From positions 434,001 to 498,000 of the forward strand of contig NZ_KI911782.1 of the NCBI RefSeq assembly GCF_000515395.1: a DNA stretch of 64,000 nt, written 5' to 3'. Origin of the DNA: Jiangella gansuensis DSM 44835. Lineage in GTDB: Bacteria; Actinomycetota; Actinomycetes; Jiangellales; Jiangellaceae. The position numbers were made by a program, and so were the translations under genes. Under the pieces are notes generated by a model. The model made no database searches and was not told where the DNA came from. It saw only the letters and a list, made by a program, of their open reading frames with translations. Positions 27,493-36,298 of the stretch are shown here, piece by piece; within the stretch, counting starts at the first letter, position 1, and each line of letters begins with the position of its first letter.

Positions 27493-27930
27493 ATGGACAA
27501 CGAGGCGATCCTGCTGCAGGTGCGCGACGGCGAGCTGGTGGGCGTCGGTTCCTGGGTCTACGTCTGGCTGCGGCCCAGCACGGACCAGCCCGTGATCTAC
27601 GTGGGCAGTACAGGGGTGCCGCCGGTGGTGCGGACCTGGCTGCATCTGCACGACGACGACCCGGACGTCGGCCGCGTCGTGGCCCGCTACCCGGACGCCG
27701 CGCACGAGGCCATGGATGTCCTGGCCTTCTCCGTGCCGCGGCATCTGTCGCGCTCCGCGGTGAAGGCGGCGCTGATCGACCTGCTCGACACACGCGGGCT
27801 GCTGTCCGATCGGTACGCCGGGGATCAGCCCGGTCTGCTCACCCCCGACGGCGGCGCCTCCCCCACCGCGGAGTGGATGGCCGACCAGGTCGCCGCCCAC
27901 AGCGGCCCGGCCCGCCCGGATGGTCGCTGA
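27493..27930 (+). CDS. GIY-YIG-nuclease-like small protein
   Basis: A 145-residue protein. The region WVYVWLRPSTDQPVIYVGSTG (split WVYVWLRPST / DQPVIYVGSTG, about residues 18-38) matches the paired strands of the GIY-YIG fold with YVGST as the second motif, and an Arg (VVRTWL) follows. The rest has no recognised domain. GIY-YIG proteins are nucleases, but the catalytic Glu is not obvious here, so activity is uncertain. ATG at 27493 is preferred; GTG at 27466 is the alternative. It stands alone between two hairpins. Confidence 0.65.
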   Translation: MDNEAILLQVRDGELVGVGSWVYVWLRPSTDQPVIYVGSTGVPPVVRTWLHLHDDDPDVGRVVARYPDAAHEAMDVLAFSVPRHLSRSAVKAALIDLLDTRGLLSDRYAGDQPGLLTPDGGASPTAEWMADQVAAHSGPARPDGR

Positions 27931-27946
27931 CCCCTCGCCCAAACCA

Positions 27947-28020
27947 CGTTGATCTTGGAGTTCTTCGGGAATCCATCGGACATTTCGGGCCGCATTTCAC
28001 GCGTCAGTCCAAGATCAACG
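27947..28020. repeat. Inverted repeat with TGATC-bearing arms
   Basis: CGTTGATCTTGGA (27947-27959) and its exact complement (28008-28020) are separated by 48 nt. It lies between the convergent GIY-YIG-like gene and the SDR gene and may serve as a two-way terminator. Other intergenic palindromes in the window share TGATC in the arms. Confidence 0.7.
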
Positions 28021-28039
28021 GGATCGGTGGGGCGGGCCG

Positions 28040-28864
28040 TCACCGATGGGCGGCGAGCGCCCGATCGACCAGGGCGTCGCTGAGCTCTCGCAGCCGCCGG
28101 CGCGCCGAGGCGGCGGCTGCCTGCGGGTTCGGCTCGGTCCGCTCGGTCTGGTCGAAGTAGGCTCCGCTGACCTCGGCCAGCGCGGGGTCGGTCACGAGCC
28201 GCACGGTGGCCTCGCCGCCGTCGTCCAGCGTGCTCAGTGGGTTGAGCTGGGTCTCGCGCACCATGGTGGTGTTCATCAGGCTGGCCGGATGCAGCGCATT
28301 CACCGTGACGCCGGTGCCGCGGAGTTCGGCGGCCAGGTCGATGGTGAACATGATCTGCGCGAGCTTGCTCTGCCGGTAGGCGCGGAACCCGTCGTATGCC
28401 GATTCCAGCATCGGGTCGTCGAAGTCGATGGGGGCCTGGCCGATCGAGGCGACGTTGACGATGCGTGCCGGGGCCGACGAAAGCAGCGTCGGCAGCAGCC
28501 GCCGGGTCAGGTGGTAGCCCGCCAGGTAGTTGACCGCGAACCGCAACTCGATGCCGTCGGCGCTGAGCTCGCGGCCTCCGCCCGGCGGGCCGAAACCGAC
28601 GGCGGCGTTGTTCACCAGCACGTCGAGCGTGTCGAACCGGGCGGTGAACTCGTCGGCGAGCCGGTCCACCTGGACCAGGTCCGCCAGGTCGGCCAGTAGC
28701 GTCCCGGCCGGGCCGCGGCCGCCGGTGCGGCGGAGCTCGGCGGCGGTGTCGTCAAGACGGGCCTGGTTGCGGCCGTGCAGGATGACGTCGGCGCCATCCG
28801 CGGCCAGCCGGCCGGCGAGCCAGCGGCCCAGCCCGTCGGTGGCTCCTGTGATCAAGACCTTCAT
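28040..28864 (-). CDS. Short-chain dehydrogenase/reductase
   Basis: A 274-residue SDR of the retinol-dehydrogenase-like group. It has the NAD(P) loop TGATDGLG at the N terminus, NNAAVG, VNVASIG with the catalytic Ser, and YRQSK with the Y-x3-K pair (about residues 155-159). The preference for NADPH (HGRNQARL) is likely from the Arg after strand 2. The substrate is unknown. ATG at 28864 gives the usual start of the fold; an ATG at 28903 would add 13 residues. It is divergent from purF. Confidence 0.88.
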   Translation of the reverse strand: MKVLITGATDGLGRWLAGRLAADGADVILHGRNQARLDDTAAELRRTGGRGPAGTLLADLADLVQVDRLADEFTARFDTLDVLVNNAAVGFGPPGGGRELSADGIELRFAVNYLAGYHLTRRLLPTLLSSAPARIVNVASIGQAPIDFDDPMLESAYDGFRAYRQSKLAQIMFTIDLAAELRGTGVTVNALHPASLMNTTMVRETQLNPLSTLDDGGEATVRLVTDPALAEVSGAYFDQTERTEPNPQAAAASARRRLRELSDALVDRALAAHR

Positions 28865-28941
28865 GGTGATGCGAACCACAGGACGGCGGGCCGTCTTCCC
28901 CATGATCGCCGACGATTTCGCCGCGATGAGCCGGGGAATCG

Positions 28942-28968
28942 TTGATGATCAAGGGTTCGCCCTACACT
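28942..28968 (+). promoter_or_regulatory. Likely leaderless promoter of purF
   Basis: TTGATG (28942-28947), a 15-nt spacer and TACACT (28963-28968) lie seven bases before the GTG start of purF. There is no ribosome-binding site, so translation probably starts at the 5' end of the message. Confidence 0.6.
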
Positions 28969-28975
28969 GGGTGCC

Positions 28976-30565
28976 GTGGCCCGGGGTGATGGACGACTCA
29001 CACACGACATCGACCCACAGGAGAAGGGACCGCAGGACGCCTGCGGCATCTTCGGCGTGTGGGCGCCAGACGAAGAGGTCGCCAAACTCACCTACTTCGG
29101 CCTGTACGCGCTGCAGCATCGTGGCCAGGAGTCCGCCGGCATCGCCGTCGGCAACGGCCAGCAGATCCTCGTGTACAAGGACATGGGCCTGGTCAGCCAG
29201 GTCTTCGACGAGTCCACGCTGAACACGCTGACCGGGCACGTCGCCGTCGGGCACACCCGCTACTCCACCACCGGCGGCAGCCACTGGCAGAACGCCCAGC
29301 CCACGCTCGGCGCCACCCCGGCCGGAACGGTCGCGCTGGCCCACAACGGCAACCTCACCAACACTGCCGAGCTTCTCGACACGGTGCACCAGCGGGTCGG
29401 CACCGACATCGGCGAGCTGCGTTACGGCAACACGACCGACACCGCGCTCATCACCGCGCTGATGGGCTCCTACGCCGACCGGACGCTCGAAGAGAGCGCG
29501 CTGCAGGTGCTGGCGCAGGCCCGTGGCGCGTTCTCGTTGGTGTTCAGCGACGAGTCCACGCTGTACGCGGCCCGCGACCCGCAGGGCGTCCGGCCGCTGG
29601 TGCTGGGCCGGCTCGAACGTGGCTGGGTGGTCGCCAGCGAGACGGCTGCGCTCGACATCGTCGGTGCCTCGTTCATCCGCGAGGTCGAGCCGGGCGAGCT
29701 GGTGGCCATCGACGCCGACGGCCTGCGCTCGCACCGGTTCGCCGCCGCGGCCCCGAAGGGCTGCCTGTTCGAGTTCGTCTACCTGGCCCGCCCCGACACC
29801 CAGATCTCCGGGCGGTCGGTGCACCAGACCCGGGTCGAGATCGGCCGGCGGCTGGCCCGCGAGCACCCGGTCGACGCCGACCTCGTCATCCCGGTCCCGG
29901 AGTCCGGAACTCCGGCCGCGGTCGGTTACGCCGAGGCGTCCGGCATCCCCTACGGCATCGGCCTGGTCAAGAACGCCTATGTCGGGCGTACCTTCATCCA
30001 GCCGTCGCAGACCCTGCGGCAGTTGGGCATCAGGCTCAAGCTCAACCCGCTGCGCGAGATCGTCGCGGGTAAGCGGCTCGTCGTCGTCGACGATTCCATT
30101 GTGCGCGGCAACACCCAACGGGCCTTGGTGCGGATGCTGCGCGAGGCCGGCGCCAGCGAGGTACACGTGCGCATCTCCAGCCCGCCGGTCAGCTGGCCCT
30201 GCTATTACGGCATCGACTTCGCCTCCCGGGCCGAGCTCATCGCCACCGGCCTGTCCACCGACGAGATCCGCCGCTCGATCGGCGCCGACTCCTTGGCCTA
30301 TGTCGACCTCGACGAGCTCGTGGAGGCCTCGACGGTGCCGAAGGAGAAGCTGTGCCGGGCCTGCTTCGACGGCGTGTACCCGATCGAGCCCCCGGAGCGT
30401 GCGGGCAAGGACCTCCTCGAGCAGTCGGCCATTCCCGGCATCACCGGGTGCGAGTCCCCGGACCGCGAGGGTTATGAGCGATCCGCGTCACTCGGTGACC
30501 CGACCGATGGGCTGAACACGCTGCTCAGCGCGGGTGGGGCGGCTGACTCGCTGAAGCGGCCGTGA
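28976..30565 (+). CDS. purF: Amidophosphoribosyltransferase
   Basis: A 529-residue enzyme for the first committed step of purine synthesis, making phosphoribosylamine from PRPP and glutamine. The glutaminase nucleophile would be C23 in DACGIFGVW after removal of a propeptide. Further on are GHTRYSTTGG, HNGNLTN and, in the transferase domain, the PRPP loop VVVDDSIVRGNT. Cysteines in SPPVSWPCYYG and LCRACFDGVYP fit a 4Fe-4S cluster, as in the B. subtilis type. GTG at 28976 fits the leaderless promoter. purM lies 1.2 kb downstream. Confidence 0.95.
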   Translation: MARGDGRLTHDIDPQEKGPQDACGIFGVWAPDEEVAKLTYFGLYALQHRGQESAGIAVGNGQQILVYKDMGLVSQVFDESTLNTLTGHVAVGHTRYSTTGGSHWQNAQPTLGATPAGTVALAHNGNLTNTAELLDTVHQRVGTDIGELRYGNTTDTALITALMGSYADRTLEESALQVLAQARGAFSLVFSDESTLYAARDPQGVRPLVLGRLERGWVVASETAALDIVGASFIREVEPGELVAIDADGLRSHRFAAAAPKGCLFEFVYLARPDTQISGRSVHQTRVEIGRRLAREHPVDADLVIPVPESGTPAAVGYAEASGIPYGIGLVKNAYVGRTFIQPSQTLRQLGIRLKLNPLREIVAGKRLVVVDDSIVRGNTQRALVRMLREAGASEVHVRISSPPVSWPCYYGIDFASRAELIATGLSTDEIRRSIGADSLAYVDLDELVEASTVPKEKLCRACFDGVYPIEPPERAGKDLLEQSAIPGITGCESPDREGYERSASLGDPTDGLNTLLSAGGAADSLKRP

Positions 30566-30650
30566 TCGAAGTTGTGACAAATCGCCCGTTTTGTGGTTGC
30601 CTGCTCTTCGGTCACGAAATGGTCTCGACCGCCGACGAGGGAGGAACGTA

Positions 30651-31604
30651 GTGCCGCGGTCCCGTCATGGACGGTCTCGTCACAGACGCACCAAAGCCCA
30701 TCCGCTCACTCGTCGTATCGTCCTCGTTGCCGCGCCCGCGGTCGTAGCTGCCGGCGCCGCCACCGGAGTGGTGTTCTGGCCGGACGACACCGACGGGTCG
30801 ATTGCCGCCGACGCCACCACCACGCTCGGCATCCCGGAGCGCGAGCGAGTACCCAGCCGGGGTGAGGACCGCCTCGAGCTGCCCTCGGTCGCCCCCACGC
30901 CGAGCGCGACGCCGACTCCGACACCCACCCCGACCCCAACGCCCACGCCGACTCCCACCCCGACGCCGACGCCCACTCCGACCCCGACTCCGACGCCGGA
31001 GCCGACGGTCGCCGGGCACCTGTTCGTCACGGCCGGGCTGAACGTGCGCACCGAGCCGGACCCGGACGCCGAGGTGCAGACGGTGCTCGGCACCGGCACT
31101 CAGGTGGCCATCACGGGCGCCACCCAAGGCACCTGGTCGCAGATCCTGCTCGAGGACGAGGTCTACTGGGTCGCCACCGAGTACCTCGCCGAGACCGAGC
31201 CGGAGGAGGAGCCGTCCGGCGGCATCTCCGCGGCCGAGTGCGCCACCGGCTCCTCGGTCGAGGACGGTCTTCAGCCCGACGCCATCCGGGTGCACCGTGC
31301 GGTCTGTGCGGCGTTCCCGGACGTCTCGTCCTATGGCGGGCTGCGTCCCGGCGACGGCGGCGAGCACGGTTCGGGCCGCGCGCTGGACATCATGGTCCGC
31401 GGCTCGCTGGGCGACCAGATCGCCGCGTACGTCCGCGAGAACTACCAGGCGCTGGGCGTCAGCGAGGTCATCTGGGAACAGCGCATCTGGACCGTCGAGC
31501 GCTCCAGCGATGGCTGGCGGCCCATGGAGGATCGCGGCGACGACACCGCGAACCACTACGACCACGTGCACGTCACCGTGTACGGCAACGAGGGCACCAG
31601 CTGA
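30651..31604 (+). CDS. Secreted SH3-domain protein with M15-like C-terminal domain
   Basis: A 317-residue exported protein. A basic N terminus is followed by one membrane/signal helix (about residues 20-42), then a (Thr-Pro)n linker of about 40 residues, a bacterial SH3 domain (about 118-180, LNVRTEPDPDAEV) and a C-terminal domain with HGSGRALDIM and HYDHVHV. That H-x6-D ... H-x-H pattern is like D-Ala-D-Ala carboxypeptidases of the M15 type and related cell-wall domains. It likely works on or binds peptidoglycan. GTG at 30651 has GGAGG about eight bases upstream; the earlier start at 30591 lacks one. Confidence 0.8.
   Translation: MPRSRHGRSRHRRTKAHPLTRRIVLVAAPAVVAAGAATGVVFWPDDTDGSIAADATTTLGIPERERVPSRGEDRLELPSVAPTPSATPTPTPTPTPTPTPTPTPTPTPTPTPTPTPEPTVAGHLFVTAGLNVRTEPDPDAEVQTVLGTGTQVAITGATQGTWSQILLEDEVYWVATEYLAETEPEEEPSGGISAAECATGSSVEDGLQPDAIRVHRAVCAAFPDVSSYGGLRPGDGGEHGSGRALDIMVRGSLGDQIAAYVRENYQALGVSEVIWEQRIWTVERSSDGWRPMEDRGDDTANHYDHVHVTVYGNEGTS
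30895..31008 (+). repeat. Thr-Pro codon repeat tract
   Basis: A low-complexity run of ACN-CCN codons encodes the extended Thr-Pro linker of the SH3-domain protein. The codons are mixed (ACG, ACC, ACT with CCG, CCC, CCA, CCT), but near-repeats of six and twelve bases make length change by slippage likely. Confidence 0.85.
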
Positions 31605-31619
31605 CGTCGGCCCACGGGC

Positions 31620-31707
31620 AAATGATCACGTCCACCATGGGTCTGCCCCCTTCCCCAGGAATGCTTGCCTGGTGAAGCTGGCAGACCCATGGTGGACGTG
31701 ATCATTT
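31620..31707. repeat. Intergenic repeat family, copy D: complete 88-bp palindrome
   Basis: This copy has AAATGATCACGT, 29 nt and ATGCTTGCC, like the others. Here the left 28 bases (31620-31647) are repeated exactly as their complement at 31680-31707. Inside is a second stem, CTTCCCCAGG with CCTGGTGAAG (one mismatch), around the conserved loop. It lies 16 bp after the SH3-domain gene and 90 bp before purM. Confidence 0.85.
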
Positions 31708-31796
31708 CCAAGGGGGGGTCAGGCGACCACGCGGAACCGTGGGCATCCCTGGTCCGCGTCGCGAGGCTGACACGCTCTCCGGTTAGGCTCTTCGGT

Positions 31797-32867
31797 GTGT
31801 CGAGCAGCGAACCCGCGCCCTCGGGTGCCACGTATGCCAGCGCCGGTGTCGACATCGAGGCCGGTGACCGCGCCGTCGAGCTGATGAAGGAGTGGGTGGC
31901 GAAGACCCGCCGCCCGGAGGTGGTCGGCGGCCTCGGCGGCTTCGCCGGGCTGTTCGACGCCAGCGCCCTCAAGGCCTATCGCCGGCCGCTGCTGGCCACC
32001 AGCACCGACGGCGTCGGCACCAAGGTGGCGGTGGCGCAGCGCATGGACGTCCACGACACCATCGGCTTCGACCTGGTCGGCATGGTGGTCGACGACATCG
32101 TGGTCTGCGGGGCCGAGCCGCTGTTCATGACCGACTACATCGCCTGCGGGCGCGTGGTGCCGGAGCGGACCGCCGCCGTGGTCAAGGGCATCGCGCAGGC
32201 CTGCGTCACCGCCGGCTGCGCCCTCAGCGGCGGGGAGACCGCCGAACACCCCGGCCTGCTGGGTCCGGACGAGTACGACGTCGCGGGCGCCGTCACCGGG
32301 GTCGTCGAGGCTGACGCGCTGCTCGGTGCGCAGCGGGTGCAGGCCGGTGACGTCGTCGTGGCGATGGCGTCGTCGGGGCTGCACTCCAACGGCTACTCCC
32401 TGGTGCGGCACGTGTTCTTCGACGTGGCCGGCTGGGCGGTAGAGCGGCAGGTGCCGGAGTTCGGCCGCACCCTCGGTGAGGAACTGCTGGAGCCCACCCG
32501 CATCTACGCGCGTGACTGCCTGGCGCTGGCCGGTGCGGTCGAGGTGCACGCGATGTCGCACGTGACCGGGGGCGGGCTGGCGGCCAACCTGGCGCGGGTG
32601 TTGCCCGAGACGGTCTCGGCCCGGCTGGATCGCGCCACGTGGGCGCCGAAGCCGGTGTTCCGGATGGTGGGGGAGCTCGGTGGCGTGGCCGAGTCTGAAC
32701 TCGAGCGGACCCTGAACATGGGTGTCGGCATGGTGGCCGTGGTGTCAGCCGACGCCGCGGACGCGGCCGTCAGGTTGCTGACCGAGCGTGGCGTGGACGC
32801 CTGGGTCGCCGGTGAGGTGGTTGCCGGAAACGGCGCCGCGACACTGCACGGCGCCTACCGCGACTGA
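31797..32867 (+). CDS. purM: Phosphoribosylformylglycinamidine cyclo-ligase (AIR synthase)
   Basis: A 356-residue AIR synthase that closes the imidazole ring to give AIR from FGAM and ATP. Typical features are TYASAGVDIEAGDRAVELM near the start, the ATP-binding STDGVGTKVAVA, DIVVCGAEPLFMTDYIA, the conserved SGGETAEHPG and SHVTGGGLAANLARVLP. GTG at 31797 follows TAGGCT (31784-31789) by seven bases, a leaderless pattern. Upstream in-frame starts fall inside repeat copy D and are rejected. Confidence 0.95.
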   Translation: MSSSEPAPSGATYASAGVDIEAGDRAVELMKEWVAKTRRPEVVGGLGGFAGLFDASALKAYRRPLLATSTDGVGTKVAVAQRMDVHDTIGFDLVGMVVDDIVVCGAEPLFMTDYIACGRVVPERTAAVVKGIAQACVTAGCALSGGETAEHPGLLGPDEYDVAGAVTGVVEADALLGAQRVQAGDVVVAMASSGLHSNGYSLVRHVFFDVAGWAVERQVPEFGRTLGEELLEPTRIYARDCLALAGAVEVHAMSHVTGGGLAANLARVLPETVSARLDRATWAPKPVFRMVGELGGVAESELERTLNMGVGMVAVVSADAADAAVRLLTERGVDAWVAGEVVAGNGAATLHGAYRD

Positions 32868-32951
32868 GTTCGTCGCCAATCGGCTGGGCTGGCGGTCCGT
32901 TGGCCCCGGATGCCCGGTGCCAACAGACCGACCTGCTCTATCTGGACTCGG

Positions 32952-33161
32952 TCAACCCGCGTGACGACGGCGTTCGTCGTCCTCGTCGGCGAGGTAACGC
33001 GAGTATTCCTCGTCGTCGTCCTCGTCGAGGTTGGTGACCTCGCCGCCATTGCCGTCGGTGCCCAACTCCCGCTGCAAAGCGTCGAAGTCGGTGTCCAGCT
33101 GCTGGTACTTCAACCGACGGGCGACCTTTGTCTGCTTGGCCTTGGCCCGGCCGCGCCCCAT
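32952..33161 (-). CDS. DUF3073 family protein
   Basis: A 69-residue conserved actinobacterial protein. It starts GRGRAKAKQTKVARRLKY, is basic at the front, and ends in an acidic stretch (DEDDDEEYSRYLADEDDE). No function is known. In Streptomyces and relatives the same gene lies between purM and valine dehydrogenase, as here. ATG at 33161 gives the conserved start; the open frame extends upstream only by chance. Confidence 0.9.
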   Translation of the reverse strand: MGRGRAKAKQTKVARRLKYQQLDTDFDALQRELGTDGNGGEVTNLDEDDDEEYSRYLADEDDERRRHAG

Positions 33162-33305
33162 AGGGTCGACCCCCTCGCACAAAACCGGGGCGACCAGTTC
33201 ACCGGACGCCCTCGTTTCCCTTCGAATGACATCTGCTCGTAGGGACAACGGTACAGGGTCCGAGCCTGTTCCGCCTCATCCGGTTCGAACTACGGGCCGC
33301 CCGGG

Positions 33306-34400
33306 TCATCGTCCGAGGTAGACGTCCCGCAGTCGGCTCACTGCGGCGATTCGCCGCTCGGCCAGCCGGTCCGCCGCGACCGCCGGCGGGACGCCGTCCT
33401 CGGCGGCGAGCGCGAAGATGTCGCGGGTGGTGCGGAAGACCTGCTCGGCCTTGGACTTGGCCCGTTCGAAGGAGAATCCGTGCAGCTCATCGGCGACCTG
33501 GATCACTCCGCCGGAGTTCACCACGTAGTCGGGCGCGTAGAGAATGCCGGCGTCATCGAGCTGCTTCTCGATGCCGGCGTGCGCCAGCTGGTTGTTGGCC
33601 CCGCCACAGATCGCCGCCACGCCGTCCTCGGCGAGCGCCGTGACGGTGTCGTCATCCAGCGCCCCGCCCAGCGCGCACGGGGCATACACGTCGATCCCGG
33701 CGCGCAGCAGCGCATCGGCGTCGTCGACGACCTCCACCTGCGGGTGGGCGGTGCGGACCTGCTCGAGCGCCGCCTCCGACACGTCGGTGACGACGACGGA
33801 GGCGCCGTCGTCGAGCAGCAGTCCGGCCAGCTTGGAGCCCACCTTGCCGACGCCGGCGATGCCGACGCGGCGGCCGGTGAGGGTGGTGCTGCCCCACAAC
33901 CGCTCGGCGCAGGCGCGCATGCCCTGGAACACGCCGTATGCGGTGAGGACGCTGGAGTCGCCCGCGCCACCCTCCGCCGCCGAGCGGCCGGTGACCCAGC
34001 GGCTCTCGCGCGCGACGACGTCCATGTCGGCGACGTAGGTGCCGACGTCGCAGGCGGTGATGTAGCGGCCGCCGAGGGACGCGACGAAGCGACCGTAGGC
34101 GCGCAGCAGCGGCTCGGACTTGTCGAGCTCCGGATCACCGATGATGACGGCCTTGCCGCCCCCGTGGTCGAGGCCGGCCAGCGCGTTCTTGTACGTCATG
34201 CCGCGGGATAGCTGCAGCACGTCGTCGAGAGCGGCCTCCTCCGATTCGTAGGGATAGAACCGGGTACCGCCGAGGGCGGGCCCCAAAGCGGTGGAGTGAA
34301 GCGCGATGATGGCTCGAAGTCCGCTGCCGGCGTCCTGACAGAACACGACCTGTTCGTGTCCCGTGTGACGGCCGAATACGAGGGGCGACGCCTCGGTCAT
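33306..34400 (-). CDS. vdh: Leucine/valine dehydrogenase (Glu/Leu/Phe/Val dehydrogenase family)
   Basis: A 364-residue NAD-dependent amino-acid dehydrogenase, which deaminates branched-chain amino acids to 2-oxo acids. The N-terminal catalytic part has [33 protein letters not shown] (catalytic Lys) and the ITACDVGT stretch. The Rossmann part contains [13 protein letters not shown], and APCALGGAL and [14 protein letters not shown] follow. Position next to DUF3073 and bldC points to valine dehydrogenase as in Streptomyces. ATG at 34400 is divergent from the DHA2 exporter. Confidence 0.92.
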   Translation of the reverse strand: MTEASPLVFGRHTGHEQVVFCQDAGSGLRAIIALHSTALGPALGGTRFYPYESEEAALDDVLQLSRGMTYKNALAGLDHGGGKAVIIGDPELDKSEPLLRAYGRFVASLGGRYITACDVGTYVADMDVVARESRWVTGRSAAEGGAGDSSVLTAYGVFQGMRACAERLWGSTTLTGRRVGIAGVGKVGSKLAGLLLDDGASVVVTDVSEAALEQVRTAHPQVEVVDDADALLRAGIDVYAPCALGGALDDDTVTALAEDGVAAICGGANNQLAHAGIEKQLDDAGILYAPDYVVNSGGVIQVADELHGFSFERAKSKAEQVFRTTRDIFALAAEDGVPPAVAADRLAERRIAAVSRLRDVYLGR

Positions 34401-34480
34401 GGTGGTGACCCTTTCACGTCCGGGCCCGCGGGGTGGTGCGGGCTGATGTCACGCTCACTGTAGGACGAGCAAGGAGGCTT

Positions 34481-36121
34481 GTGTTGAGGAGATGGCGCGG
34501 CAACCCGTGGGCGATCCTGATCGCTCTGTGCCTCGGGTTCTTCATGACCCTGCTCGACGTGACCATCGTGAACATCGCGATCCCGAGCATGATGGACGAC
34601 CTGGGCGCCTCGCTCGACGAGATCCTCTGGGTGATCAACTCCTACGTCATCATGCTGGCCGTTCTGGTGATCACCGCCGGCCGCCTCGGCGACCTGCGCG
34701 GCCAGCGGGCCATGTTCATGCTCGGCGTCACCGTCTTCACGCTCGCGTCGCTGTCCTGTGGGCTGGCACAAGGCCCGGCCATGCTGATCGCCTTCCGGGT
34801 GCTCCAGGGAATCGGTGCGGCCATCCTCATGCCGCAGACGTCGGCGCTGCTGATCACCACGTTCCCGCCGGAGCGGCGTGGCACGGCGTTCGGCATCTGG
34901 GGTGCCGTCGCCGGGGTGGCCACGGTCGCCGGTCCGACCCTCGGCGGGTTCCTGGTCACCGCGTTCGACTGGCGGTGGATCTTCTTCATCAACGTGCCGG
35001 TCGGCGTGCTCGTGCTGGCCATGGCGTGGACCATCATCCCTGAGTCGCCGCGCCGGGAGCGGCACTCGCTGGACCTCCCCGGCGTCGCGCTGGCCAGCGT
35101 GGCGCTGGTGTGCCTGACCTTCGGCCTGGTCGAGGGTGAGCGGTTCGGCTGGGGACAGGTGTGGCGGTTCGTATCGATACCAGCCTTGCTGGCGACCGGT
35201 GCCGCCCTGCTGGCGGTGTTCCTAATGGTGCAGGCCCGCCGCCAGGACCGGGAACCACTGATCCCGTTCGAGCTGTTCCGCGACCGCAACTACTCGGTCA
35301 TGAACGCGGTGGCCGGCTTGGTCTCGATCGCGATGGTCGGGACCTTCCTGCCGATCACCATCTACCTGCAGTCGGTGCTCGGCTTCTCGGCGCTACAGGC
35401 GGGGCTGACGCTCGCGCCGATGTCGGCGGTGTCTATGGTGGTGGCTCCGTTCGCGGGAAGGCTCAGCGACCGGGTGGGTGGCAAGTACATCCTGATGGTC
35501 GGGCTGCTGCTGTTCGGCGTGGGCATCGGCGGTTTCGCCCTGGTGGCCGCGGCGGACTCGGCGTGGTGGCATTTCCTGCCGCCGCTGCTGGTGGCCGGGC
35601 TCGGGTTGGGTGGCGTCTTCGCACCGATGAACACGGTGGCGATGCGCGACGTGCCCGGCCGGGTGGCGGGCGCCGCGTCAGGGGTGCTGAACACCACCCG
35701 GCAGCTGGGCCAGGTGCTCGGCAGCGCATCGGTCGGCGCGGCGTTGCAGAGCTTGCTCGTGGGCGCCATGCATTCCGAGGCGGTTGCGGCCGCAAGGGAA
35801 TTGCCGGCGGGCGTTCGCGGTCCGTTCATCGCGGGTTTCGAAGATGCCGCGGCGGGCGGAGTGCAGGTCAGCCCCGCGCAGGACAGTATTGACATTCCAC
35901 TTCCACCAGGAGTTCCGGAAGAAGTCGCGGGAAAGATCGCCGAAATGGCCCACGATGTGTTCATACAGGGCTATGTTGATGCAATGAAGCCGACGCTGAT
36001 CGTTCCGGTCGTCGCCGTCGTCTGCGGGGCCGTCCTGTGTCTCGCAGTCAAGCGGCGGGGAACGGCGCGCGAAGCTGACGCTGAGGGTGCTGGCGCTCGG
36101 ACGATCTCCGAGGCCAGATGA
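34481..36121 (+). CDS. DHA2-family MFS drug exporter (EmrB/QacA type)
   Basis: A 546-residue, 14-helix proton-driven multidrug exporter. DHA2 marks include FFMTLLDVTIVNIAIPSM in TM1, WVINSYVIMLA in TM2, AGRLGDLRGQRAMF in the TM2-TM3 loop and the antiporter motif GAVAGVATVAGPTLGG in TM5. The GTG at 34481 and TTG at 34484 both follow AAGGAGG (34471-34477), and the GTG is chosen. The C-terminal third has a periplasmic loop (about 430-500) with lower GC and a different codon pattern. The gene is divergent from vdh; the substrate is unknown. Confidence 0.9.
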   Translation: MLRRWRGNPWAILIALCLGFFMTLLDVTIVNIAIPSMMDDLGASLDEILWVINSYVIMLAVLVITAGRLGDLRGQRAMFMLGVTVFTLASLSCGLAQGPAMLIAFRVLQGIGAAILMPQTSALLITTFPPERRGTAFGIWGAVAGVATVAGPTLGGFLVTAFDWRWIFFINVPVGVLVLAMAWTIIPESPRRERHSLDLPGVALASVALVCLTFGLVEGERFGWGQVWRFVSIPALLATGAALLAVFLMVQARRQDREPLIPFELFRDRNYSVMNAVAGLVSIAMVGTFLPITIYLQSVLGFSALQAGLTLAPMSAVSMVVAPFAGRLSDRVGGKYILMVGLLLFGVGIGGFALVAAADSAWWHFLPPLLVAGLGLGGVFAPMNTVAMRDVPGRVAGAASGVLNTTRQLGQVLGSASVGAALQSLLVGAMHSEAVAAARELPAGVRGPFIAGFEDAAAGGVQVSPAQDSIDIPLPPGVPEEVAGKIAEMAHDVFIQGYVDAMKPTLIVPVVAVVCGAVLCLAVKRRGTAREADAEGAGARTISEAR

Positions 36122-36298
36122 TCCGGCCTGGCATGACTTGGGCCGGTTCGCGGCTTACGTCGACCTTACGTAGGCTAGAGGCATCCTGGGCGGACATCAT
36201 CCGAATGGATGGCAACGGTCCAGCCGTACGGGGGTGCCGCTCAGGGTGGCGACAAGGTGGAATATCCGGTGTGGCGGGAAACCTCCCGCTATGGTTCT

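Noticed and set aside
30566-30650. Possible cyclic-di-AMP (ydaO-type) riboswitch before the SH3-domain wall gene
   Set aside because: Such switches precede wall genes in actinobacteria, but the gap is only about 85 bp and I could not find the conserved stems.
30895-31008. Tandem repeats that might be read as a CRISPR-like array
   Set aside because: The repeats are six- and twelve-base codon repeats in frame with a Thr-Pro protein linker; there are no spacers.
31665-31796. Earlier start for purM giving 44 extra residues
   Set aside because: The extension would be translated from the palindromic repeat D and shows no PurM-like sequence; the GTG at 31797 fits a leaderless promoter and family length.
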